Origin: TMED14 sp965657195
GTDB lineage: Bacteria > Bacteroidota > Bacteroidia > Flavobacteriales > Schleiferiaceae
Direction: 5' to 3'
Assembly: GCA_965657195.1 (NCBI GenBank)
Contig: CBFHNK010000004.1
Span: 1 to 58,390, forward strand
DNA length: 58,390 bases
In this document: positions 52,295 to 58,390 of the stretch, in pieces
Numbering within the stretch: position 1 is the first letter of the stretch
Layout of the letters: each line of letters starts with the position of its first letter
Notes under the pieces: generated by a model
Seen by the model: the letters and a program-made list of their open reading frames with translations, nothing else
Told to the model about the DNA's origin: nothing
Database searches by the model: none
Translations under genes and position numbers: made by a program

Positions 52295-52732
52295 CTACTT
52301 ACTGTTCCACGTGGAACACTCTGGATGAATACTTAAGTAGAAATCTTCTTTTGCTCTCATTTCGTGCTGGTCATCTTCTGAATGGTCGTCGAATCCTAGA
52401 CAGTGTAGAAGTCCGTGAACCAGTATCCTGTGTACCTCTTTAACCAAAGGTTGGTCCAACTCAATGGCTTGTTCGTTGATTTGATCCCAACCTAACGCAA
52501 AATCTGCATCAATAGGTAGTGGATGCTCTTGAATTGAAAAGCTTATAATATCCGTATCGTATTCATGTCCAAGGAATTGAGTATTTAACTCTATCATTTC
52601 TTGGCGCTTAAATGACTTGTAGTGAAGGCGCTGAATGCGCGCACCCTCTTTTTCTGCAACCAACTGAAGCCAGTCCGCAGTTTGCTTCTTAGCGAAGCCT
52701 TTCAGTTTCGGAACTTCAAACGTGATCGCCAC
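52295..52732 (-). CDS. ybeY: Endoribonuclease YbeY
   Basis: A 145-residue metal-dependent RNase for 16S rRNA maturation and ribosome quality control. The zinc site reads HGLLHCLGFDDH (H106, H110, H117). The third ligand is one residue later than in E. coli, where the pattern is HGxLHxxGxDH. The last codons run through a perfect parS site (ECSTWN). It sits between rpiB and mnmG in one operon. Confidence 0.92.
   Translation of the reverse strand: MAITFEVPKLKGFAKKQTADWLQLVAEKEGARIQRLHYKSFKRQEMIELNTQFLGHEYDTDIISFSIQEHPLPIDADFALGWDQINEQAIELDQPLVKEVHRILVHGLLHCLGFDDHSEDDQHEMRAKEDFYLSIHPECSTWNSK
52313..52328. other. parS site 3, perfect 16-bp palindrome
   Basis: TGTTCCACGTGGAACA, all 16 bases symmetrical and equal to known chromosomal parS. 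It lies in the last codons of ybeY. Confidence 0.9.
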
Positions 52733-53156
52733 AAGAAATTTTTGCTACACGACCTGCATGACGACCGCCTTCAAATTCCGCATTCAAAAAAGAATCGACA
52801 CACTCCAAACCAACAGCCTCACTGATAAAGCGTCCCGGAAGTGAAAGCACATTTGCATCGTTGTGCTGGCGCGCAAGTGAAGCCAACTCAGGAAGCCAGC
52901 ACAGCGCACCACGAACACCGTCGTGCTTATTTACGGACATATTGATGCCGTTTCCACTCCCGCAGACCACGATTCCAAGCTCAGCGGCTCCATTTTGCAC
53001 ATCAGTAGCTACGGCATGACCAAAGTCTGGATAGTCTACAGAATCCAAACTGTACGCTCCGCAGTCGTGAACTTCGTGTCCTAATTGAGTAAGATGCGCT
53101 TTTATGGCCTCTTTAAGAGAATATCCTGCGTGATCTGATCCGAGAGATAGTTTCAT
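52716..53156 (-). CDS. rpiB: Ribose 5-phosphate isomerase B
   Basis: A 146-residue isomerase of the pentose phosphate pathway. Key segments are GSDHAGYSLK (D8, H9), CGSGNGINMS with the catalytic C65, and RAALC-like GALCW. It is the first gene after the candidate origin; its end overlaps ybeY by 17 nt. Confidence 0.93.
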   Translation of the reverse strand: MKLSLGSDHAGYSLKEAIKAHLTQLGHEVHDCGAYSLDSVDYPDFGHAVATDVQNGAAELGIVVCGSGNGINMSVNKHDGVRGALCWLPELASLARQHNDANVLSLPGRFISEAVGLECVDSFLNAEFEGGRHAGRVAKISCGDHV

Positions 53157-53491
53157 GTGAATAAGTCGTTAATAAGTGGCTAATAAGTGCTCACAACTCC
53201 AATCAATCAAACTCAAGCATTCATTTATCCACAGAGGTAGTGGTGAAGTACTCGTGGTTACCGACACTTGGGGCGTTGAGAGTTAAGAACATTACGTAGT
53301 GAATAGATCGTAAATGGTTTGTGAACTTAAAATTATAACGTGCTGAATGATAGTTCTATAAACGAATTACGAGCGTTAATAAACCGTTGATATCTGTGGA
53401 TAACTCAAAAGTCCAAAGAATCATCAATCAAGTTATTCAACCTATCAACGGACTAATACTACTACGTTTTAGAAAAGAATTATGGTAATGG
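53157..53491. other. Candidate chromosomal replication origin (oriC)
   Basis: A 335-nt AT-rich gap without genes. It holds TTATCCACA (53225-53233) and its perfect inverse TGTGGATAA (53395-53403), the consensus DnaA box. A weaker box TTACCGACA lies at 53258-53266. A stretch at 53330-53395 rich in A and T is a likely unwinding element. Three parS sites lie 0.9-2.8 kb to the left, and mnmG is adjacent, as in many bacterial origins. Confidence 0.75.
53159..53191. repeat. Three 11-bp iteron-like repeats next to rpiB
   Basis: Three consecutive 11-nt units: GAATAAGTCGT, TAATAAGTGGC and TAATAAGTGCT. The period is one helical turn, and the block lies at the left edge of the candidate oriC. Confidence 0.65.
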
Positions 53492-55021
53492 TTAAATGTT
53501 GAAAACGATGCCTTGGGCTAAAGGAAGCGAAGTTCCGTAGTTCAAGGTGTTGGTCTGGCGACGCATGTAGGCCTTCCAGGCGTCGGAACCGCTTTCGCGA
53601 CCACCACCGGTTTCTTTTTCACCTCCAAAGGCTCCGCCGATTTCAGCTCCGCTGGTGCCGATGTTGACGTTGGCGATTCCGCAGTCGGAACCGTCAGCAC
53701 TCAAGAAGCGCTGGGCCTCTTGCATCGATCCAGTCATAATTGCGGAACTCAGTCCTTGGGGAACGCCATTCTGAAGGGCAACGGCTTCTTCGTAGGTGCT
53801 GTACTTCATGACGTAGAGCAGTGGGGCGAATGTTTCGTGCTGCACTATGGACCAGTGGTTTTCTACTTCAGCGATGGAAGGACTCACGTAGCAACCGCCC
53901 TCGTATCCCGGACCCTGAAGTTGGGTACCACGGAGGTGGAAGGTTCCGCCAGCGTCATCTACGGCGTCAAGCGCATTGAGGTACATCGATACGGCAGCAG
54001 CATCGATTAATGGGCCAACGTGGTTTTCAGCGTTTAATGGGGTACCGATTTTGAGCTGACCGTAGGCGTTTTTAATGGCGTCAATGACTTTGCTAAAAAT
54101 GCTTTCGTGAATAATGAGGCGGCGCGTAGAGGTGCAGCGCTGTCCGGCGGTGCCAACGGCTCCGAATACCGCAGCAGTCACGGTCATTTTAAGGTCGGCA
54201 GTAGGCGTGACGATAATGGCGTTGTTGCCACCAAGTTCAAGGATGCTGCGGCCAAATCGCTCGGCAACTTTTTTACCTACTTCGCGACCCATACGGGTAG
54301 AACCAGTAGCAGAAAGCACCGGAAGGCGGCGATCCTCAGACATCCACACACCTACATCAACTCCGCCAGTGACGATGCACGAGAGGCCAGCTGGGACGTT
54401 GTTGGCTTCAGCAATTTGGTTCCAAAGAAGCTGGCACGCGACGGCGTTCAAGGGAACTTTTTCAGAGGCCTTCCAAACCACCGCATCACCGCATACCCAG
54501 GCGATGCACGCGTTCCAGGCCCAAACGGCGACTGGAAAATTAAAGGCTGAAATAACGCCTACGACGCCTAAGGGATGCCACTGTTCCATCATAAAGTGGT
54601 CAGGGCGCTCAGACTTCATCGTGAGGCCGGCTAATTGGCGCGAAAGACCCACAGCGTAGTCGCAGATGTCGATCATTTCTTGAACTTCACCAAGACCCTC
54701 AGCGAGGGATTTACCCATTTCGTAGCTCACCAATGCACCAAGGGCTTCTTTGTGCTGGCGGAGCAGGTTGCCGAACTGGCGAACCACTTCTCCACGTTTG
54801 GGCGCAGGCACGTTGCGCCATTCTAGGTACGCAGCATGGGCGGCTTCAACAGCTTGATTGTACTGTTCGGCCGTCGTGACCGACACACTACCGATTACGC
54901 TACCATCTACAGGCGTGCTGCTGGTAATGCGCTCTGTGCTGTCAAATGACTGACTTCCGATCCATGTGCCTGCGTTGTGGTTTTGGATTCCGAGTTCGCG
55001 AAGAAAAGAGGGGGTATTCAT
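53492..55021 (-). CDS. ALDH7-type aldehyde dehydrogenase (aminoadipate semialdehyde type)
   Basis: A 509-residue NAD-dependent dehydrogenase. Catalytic residues are N161 (SAFNFP), K184, E262 (ELGGNNA) and C296 (GQRCTSTRR). The end, IGGAFGGEKETGGGRESGSDAWKAYMRRQTNT in part, is specific for the ALDH7A1 / AmaB group that oxidises alpha-aminoadipate semialdehyde in lysine breakdown. Transcription is from a TACCTTTG box 20 nt upstream. Confidence 0.92.
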   Translation of the reverse strand: MNTPSFLRELGIQNHNAGTWIGSQSFDSTERITSSTPVDGSVIGSVSVTTAEQYNQAVEAAHAAYLEWRNVPAPKRGEVVRQFGNLLRQHKEALGALVSYEMGKSLAEGLGEVQEMIDICDYAVGLSRQLAGLTMKSERPDHFMMEQWHPLGVVGVISAFNFPVAVWAWNACIAWVCGDAVVWKASEKVPLNAVACQLLWNQIAEANNVPAGLSCIVTGGVDVGVWMSEDRRLPVLSATGSTRMGREVGKKVAERFGRSILELGGNNAIIVTPTADLKMTVTAAVFGAVGTAGQRCTSTRRLIIHESIFSKVIDAIKNAYGQLKIGTPLNAENHVGPLIDAAAVSMYLNALDAVDDAGGTFHLRGTQLQGPGYEGGCYVSPSIAEVENHWSIVQHETFAPLLYVMKYSTYEEAVALQNGVPQGLSSAIMTGSMQEAQRFLSADGSDCGIANVNIGTSGAEIGGAFGGEKETGGGRESGSDAWKAYMRRQTNTLNYGTSLPLAQGIVFNI

Positions 55022-55041
55022 AGTTCAAAGGGCTTACCCTG

Positions 55042-55049
55042 CAAAGGTA
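55042..55049 (-). promoter_or_regulatory. TAnnTTTG promoter box of the ALDH gene
   Basis: TACCTTTG on the minus strand, 20 nt before the ATG at 55021. Confidence 0.6.
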
Positions 55050-55075
55050 GCCCCTCAAACCATGCGTTTTATGTT

Positions 55076-55804
55076 CTAGGCGTGCTGTTCCTCAAGCTTG
55101 TGCTTGTGCTTCATGTACTCCTTTGGCGTCTGGCTCGTCATACGCTTAAAGGCTGAAATGAAGTTGTTGACGTTGCTGTAGCCCACTGTAAAGGCGAGCG
55201 ACGCTACATTGTTGGATCCCAGCTCAATAAGCCGCATTGCCTGCTGAATTTTGTGCTGGGTGATCAGTTCTTTAGGCCCGATTTTAAAGTGGCGGATGCA
55301 GGCGCGCTGAAGCGAGCTACGGCTCATGTGGAGCGCCCGCGCAAGGCTCTCGACATTGATGTTTTGCTTGAGGCTTTTTTGGATCATGGCCACAATGCGC
55401 TCACGTTCAGTCATTTCAGCGGGCGGGGCATACTTGCTTCGCGGGCTTAAGTCCATGAATCGCTTGGCCTTGAGCATAAATTCTTCGGAATCGATATCTG
55501 CCGGCAAGCAGTCCAGGGCACCATTGCGAAGGCTTTGAATCCGGTGGTTGATGCTGCACGGAACCGATACCATGACGACCCACAGCATATTGAGGTCTTC
55601 GTACTGTCCGAGTTCGTCCATCATTGCCGCCCCACCGTCATTGGTGTGGGTGATGTCCAGTAGTGCGAGGTAGGGAAGTTTGAGGCAGTTTTGCTCAATC
55701 CAGTCGGCTATACTGGACGCTTGAGCTACCTCAATGTGCTGGGCCTTAAGTGTTTCTTCGAAACGCTTGCGCAGGCCTTCTTGGGGAGAAAGCACGAGTA
55801 TCAT
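55076..55804 (-). CDS. AraC-family regulator with receiver-like N-terminus
   Basis: A 242-residue DNA-binding protein. Residues 140-236 form an AraC double helix-turn-helix (INVESLARALHMSRSSLQR in part; AFTVGYSNVNNFISAFKRMT). Residues 1-120 look like a response-regulator receiver, with LLDIT as the phospho-acceptor position. The usual acidic pair near residue 10 and the late lysine are missing, so it may not be phosphorylated in the normal way. No partner kinase is adjacent. Confidence 0.8.
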   Translation of the reverse strand: MILVLSPQEGLRKRFEETLKAQHIEVAQASSIADWIEQNCLKLPYLALLDITHTNDGGAAMMDELGQYEDLNMLWVVMVSVPCSINHRIQSLRNGALDCLPADIDSEEFMLKAKRFMDLSPRSKYAPPAEMTERERIVAMIQKSLKQNINVESLARALHMSRSSLQRACIRHFKIGPKELITQHKIQQAMRLIELGSNNVASLAFTVGYSNVNNFISAFKRMTSQTPKEYMKHKHKLEEQHA

Positions 55805-55872
55805 AAGTGATTTGGTTCATTGGTTGGTCTGACGAATATAGCAATATTGGCGAGGTTGGCAATATTGGCTCG

Positions 55873-55924
55873 TTGGCGAGGGTAGCTCGTTGGCGAGGGT
55901 AGCAAGATTGGCACGGTTAGCTCG
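55873..55924. repeat. Tandem 17-bp repeats downstream of tRNA-Cys
   Basis: Units TTGGCGAGGGTAGCTCG (55873-55889), TTGGCGAGGGTAGCAAG (55890-55906) and a degenerate third with one extra base (55907-55924). Shorter TTGGC pieces lie on both sides. No gene covers it. Confidence 0.75.
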
Positions 55925-55951
55925 TTGGCTTGCGGGCGATCAGATCCTAAT

Positions 55952-56014
55952 GCCGCGCTGCGGCTGTAGCTGCGAAGCAGCCCTAGCGCCGAAGGCGCCT
56001 TAGCGCGAAGCGCT
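55952..56014. repeat. Array of four small hairpins, three with GAA triloops
   Basis: Perfect 5-bp stems in a row: GCCGC-GCT-GCGGC (55952-55964), GCTGC-GAA-GCAGC (55969-55981), GCGCC-GAA-GGCGC (55986-55998) and AGCGC-GAA-GCGCT (56002-56014). Spacers are 3-4 nt. Two of them contain GCGAAGC, a DNA minihairpin known for very high stability. It lies between the AraC gene and the tRNA-Cys terminator. Confidence 0.8.
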
Positions 56015-56043
56015 TAATAAGCTAGTTGCTTAAAACGAGAAAT

Positions 56044-56073
56044 AAAAAAACCGGCAGCTTTGGGGCTACCGGT
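56044..56073 (-). terminator. Terminator of tRNA-Cys
   Basis: 9-bp stem with one G-T wobble (56050-56058 with 56065-56073), then seven T on the minus strand. Confidence 0.88.
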
Positions 56074-56079
56074 TGATTT

Positions 56080-56153
56080 TGGAGGTCTCGAGCGGATTCG
56101 AACCGCTGTACAAGCTTTTGCAGAGCCTTGCCTAACCTCTCGGCCACGAGACC
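56080..56153 (-). tRNA. tRNA-Cys(GCA)
   Basis: Acceptor GGTCTCG/CGAGACC, discriminator U and encoded CCA. The anticodon loop CTGCAAA holds GCA, closed by AGGCT/AGCTT. The U73 discriminator is the hallmark of tRNA-Cys. Confidence 0.95.
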
Positions 56154-56164
56154 ATGGAGGAGTG

Positions 56165-56172
56165 CAAAAGTA
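56165..56172 (-). promoter_or_regulatory. TAnnTTTG promoter box of tRNA-Cys
   Basis: TACTTTTG on the minus strand, 11 nt before the tRNA 5' end. Confidence 0.55.
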
Positions 56173-56213
56173 GCGAAATCCGACGAACCCTGCGCGCCGG
56201 ATGTGAATATGGC

Positions 56214-56579
56214 CTAGCGGCGAACGTCCCAGACCACGCGCACGGCCTTGACGTCTCCGTCTAAAGGTGGGTTGAGCTTGGCGAGCGAAACTTTAATACG
56301 TTCAACGATAGGGTGTTCCTTGAGTACGCGAGTGGTTATTCGCTCCAGAACCGTTTCGAGAAGGTTGGCGCGGATTGCCATTTCTTCACTGACGATGCGG
56401 CGAAGGGCCACGTAGTCGAGGGTATCGTTGAGGTTGTCTGTGGACGCAGATTCAGTCACATTCGCCCAAGCGCGCACGTTGATCAAGTAGTCGCTTCCGA
56501 TGATCGCCTCTTCGGGAAGGCAGCCGTGAAAGGCGTACTCACGCTGGTTGACGAGGTCTATTCGAGTGCGGCGATTCAT
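56214..56579 (-). CDS. folB: Dihydroneopterin aldolase
   Basis: A 121-residue folate enzyme. Conserved residues are E23 in the GCLPEE turn, Y56 and K101 in AKLNPP. It lies 6 nt after gltX, in the same operon. Confidence 0.92.
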   Translation of the reverse strand: MNRRTRIDLVNQREYAFHGCLPEEAIIGSDYLINVRAWANVTESASTDNLNDTLDYVALRRIVSEEMAIRANLLETVLERITTRVLKEHPIVERIKVSLAKLNPPLDGDVKAVRVVWDVRR

Positions 56580-56585
56580 GATACC

Positions 56586-58127
56586 TTATCCGAGTGTGGC
56601 AATGGCTTTTTCAATACGGGCCTCACATTCGGAACGGCCAAGAAGCTCCATCACACCGAAGATGCTCGGGCCTTGGGTGGTTCCGGCAATGGCAAGGCGT
56701 ACGACGGGGCCGACCGCACCGAATCCGAGTCCGGTTTCGGCTAGAAACGCTTTAAACGCTTCTTCGAGGGCGGACTCGCTGTAGTTGCTTGCAGCCCAGA
56801 GGGGCACCAGGCTGTGCAGATGTCCGGCCGACTCAGGTGTCCATTTTTTACCCACCATTACGGAATCGTATTCCGCAGGCTGGGCAAAGAGGTACGGGGC
56901 TGCGTGGACGGCGTCCGACATAAATTCAGCGCGGTCCAAAAAGAGGGTCAACGCCTTGTGGGCGAATGAGGTATCTACGTGGACGCCAAAGGTTTCAGCA
57001 ACGCCGGCTTGGTATTCAGCGGCGAGTACTTCAGCAGAACGCTGGCGCAAGTGCTGCTGGTTGAACCACTTGGCTTTTTCAAAGTCAAAGCGGGCGCCCG
57101 CTTTGTGGACCTTGTCGATTGAGAAGGCCTGCACAAGCTCGTCCAGCGAAAAGATCTCTTGGTTGGTTCCGGGGTTCCAGCCCAAAAAGGCTAGCATGTT
57201 TACAAATCCTTCGGGGTAGAATCCACGCTCGCGGTACCCGCTCGCGGTCTCGCCCGTCTCGGCGTTGGCCCAGTTGAGCGGAAACACCGGAAAGCCCAGG
57301 CGGTCGCCGTCGCGCTTGGACAACTTGCCGTTGCCGTCGGGGCGAAGCAGTAGCGGAAGGTGCGCAAATTCAGGCTGTTCCCAACCGAAAAAGCGGTACA
57401 AGAGTACGTGAAGGGGTGCCGAAGGAAGCCACTCTTCGCCGCGGATCACATGGGTGATTTCCATCAGGTGGTCGTCGACCACGTTGGCGAGGTGGTAGGT
57501 GGGCATTCCGTCGCCTTTGAGCAGGACTTTGTCGTCGAGGTTGAGCGTATTGACGCTTACCCAGCCGCGAATGCGGTCTTCAAACTTGACCTCTTCGTTG
57601 CGGGGCATTTTCACGCGGATTACGTAGGCATCACCAGCGTCCAGTCGGCGCGCAACCTCGTCTTCGGGCAGCGTGAGGCTGTTTTTCATCGCGGTACGCG
57701 TGATGCTGTTGTACTGCCAGTTGGGGTTTCCGGCGGATTTCGACCGTTCGCGAATCGCGTCAAGCTCTTCGGGCGTGTCAAACGCGTAGTAGGCGTGGCC
57801 GGCGGCCAAAAGCTGGTCGGCGTAGGCGCGGTACATGGGCTTGCGGTCGGACTGGCGGTAGGGCGCGTGCGGGCCGTGGTCGGCGATTTGGCCGTTCACG
57901 CCGATGCCTTCGTCAGGCGAAATTCCGCACCAAGCCAGCGCGTCCACGATGTACTGCTCGGCGCCGGGAACAAAGCGAGTTTGGTCCGTGTCTTCGATGC
58001 GGAGCAAGAAGTCTCCGCCTAACTTTTTGGCAAAGAGGTAGTTGTACAAAGCGGTGCGGACCCCACCCATATGGAGCGGGCCGGTGGGGCTGGGGGCAAA
58101 ACGAACGCGAACGCGGCGGTCAGACAT
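56586..58127 (-). CDS. gltX: Glutamyl-tRNA synthetase
   Basis: A 513-residue class I synthetase. The HIGH-type motif is PSPTGPLHMGG and the KMSKS-type loop is KLSKRDG. No zinc-cysteine cluster is visible. Promoter box TATCTTTG lies 20 nt upstream, and folB is co-transcribed. Confidence 0.97.
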   Translation of the reverse strand: MSDRRVRVRFAPSPTGPLHMGGVRTALYNYLFAKKLGGDFLLRIEDTDQTRFVPGAEQYIVDALAWCGISPDEGIGVNGQIADHGPHAPYRQSDRKPMYRAYADQLLAAGHAYYAFDTPEELDAIRERSKSAGNPNWQYNSITRTAMKNSLTLPEDEVARRLDAGDAYVIRVKMPRNEEVKFEDRIRGWVSVNTLNLDDKVLLKGDGMPTYHLANVVDDHLMEITHVIRGEEWLPSAPLHVLLYRFFGWEQPEFAHLPLLLRPDGNGKLSKRDGDRLGFPVFPLNWANAETGETASGYRERGFYPEGFVNMLAFLGWNPGTNQEIFSLDELVQAFSIDKVHKAGARFDFEKAKWFNQQHLRQRSAEVLAAEYQAGVAETFGVHVDTSFAHKALTLFLDRAEFMSDAVHAAPYLFAQPAEYDSVMVGKKWTPESAGHLHSLVPLWAASNYSESALEEAFKAFLAETGLGFGAVGPVVRLAIAGTTQGPSIFGVMELLGRSECEARIEKAIATLG

Positions 58128-58147
58128 AGTAAAATACTTGAGGGCCG

Positions 58148-58155
58148 CAAAGATA
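58148..58155 (-). promoter_or_regulatory. TAnnTTTG promoter box of gltX
   Basis: TATCTTTG on the minus strand, 20 nt before the ATG at 58127. It is divergent from the lysS box 41 nt away. Confidence 0.6.
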
Positions 58156-58196
58156 CGGCGCTCGGATTCGCCCGCCCCCGCGCGAGGTCAAGCCCT

Positions 58197-58204
58197 TATC
58201 TTTG
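58197..58204 (+). promoter_or_regulatory. TAnnTTTG box 4 nt before lysS
   Basis: TATCTTTG, then CCGC, then ATG at 58209. It predicts a leaderless lysS mRNA. Confidence 0.6.
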
Positions 58205-58208
58205 CCGC

Positions 58209-58390
58209 ATGGAGCGCCAACTCAGCGAACAAGAACTTTTTCGACGCCAGGCATTGGGAGAACTCCGCGCATTGGGCGTGGATCCCTACCCCGCGGCCGA
58301 AGTACCCGTGTCCCACCACGCGGCCGACATTTTAAGCGGCTACGCCGCCAACCCCGAGGCCTACGCCGAAGTCTGTGTGGCCGGCCGACT
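58209..58390 (+). CDS. lysS: Lysyl-tRNA synthetase, N-terminus only
   Basis: The first 60 residues before the window ends. MERQLSEQELFRRQAL-x-ELRALGVDPYPA is the opening of class II LysS, leading into its anticodon-binding OB fold. The rest lies outside. Confidence 0.85.
   Translation, partial: MERQLSEQELFRRQALGELRALGVDPYPAAEVPVSHHAADILSGYAANPEAYAEVCVAGR

Noticed and set aside
50426..52328. GTTCCACGTGGAAC as a transcription-factor operator
   Set aside because: Two of three copies lie inside coding regions of co-directional operon genes, and the sequence equals ParB parS, so a centromere explains it better.
55873..55924. Possible CRISPR repeats
   Set aside because: Units are contiguous with no unique spacers and only two are well kept.

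Overview
The window is a gene-dense, GC-rich piece of chromosome from a Bacteroidota bacterium, most likely a Flavobacteriales-type lineage. The evidence is three proteins with type IX secretion (T9SS) C-terminal sorting domains, the T9SS lipoprotein PorW/SprE, two TonB-dependent receptors, an ATP synthase operon lacking atpD/atpC, a probable IPExxxVDY-family gene between rnc and pyk, and many promoters of the Bacteroidota form TAnnTTTG. No phage, insertion sequence or CRISPR array was seen.

Layout. 1-6 kb: the site-2 protease RseP (cut by the left edge), a biotin carrier protein, a TonB receptor, an S4 RNA-binding protein, a PfkB kinase and tRNA-Asn. 6-17 kb: accessory genes, including an orphan VbhA-like Fic antitoxin, T9SS cargo proteins, a luciferase-like oxidoreductase, an exported catalase-peroxidase beside a haem-type TonB receptor, a DUF3445 haem protein and a PKD-domain surface protein. 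17-25.7 kb: an FG-GAP surface protein with a small membrane protein, an AlkD-like repair protein, two tandem YwaF-like membrane proteins, a crotonase, a methyltransferase and an orphan histidine kinase. 25.7-37 kb: a metzincin protease, then a long leftward operon porW-bactofilin-atpZ-like-atpB-E-F-H-A-G ending in a strong terminator. 37-49.6 kb: housekeeping genes (an inactive-looking M23 protein, GH3, rnhA-purN, acpP-fabF-rnc-pyk, pheS, a lipoprotein pair, cvpA, pgk, holB).

49.6-53.5 kb looks like the chromosome origin domain. Three copies of a 16-bp ParB centromere (parS) palindrome lie in and around mnmG and ybeY. About 1 kb further on is a 335-bp AT-rich gap with two perfect, inverted DnaA boxes and three 11-bp iteron-like repeats. 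The right flank (53.5-58.4 kb) carries an ALDH7-type dehydrogenase, an AraC regulator with a receiver-like N-terminus, an array of small GAA-loop hairpins, tRNA-Cys, folB, gltX and the start of lysS.

A second global feature is the promoter-start spacing: many genes have TAnnTTTG (or a one-base variant) only 4-5 nt before the start codon, which predicts leaderless mRNAs. The genes suggest a free-living aerobic or microaerobic heterotroph with T9SS surface proteins, a proton-driven ATP synthase and defence against peroxide in the periplasm.
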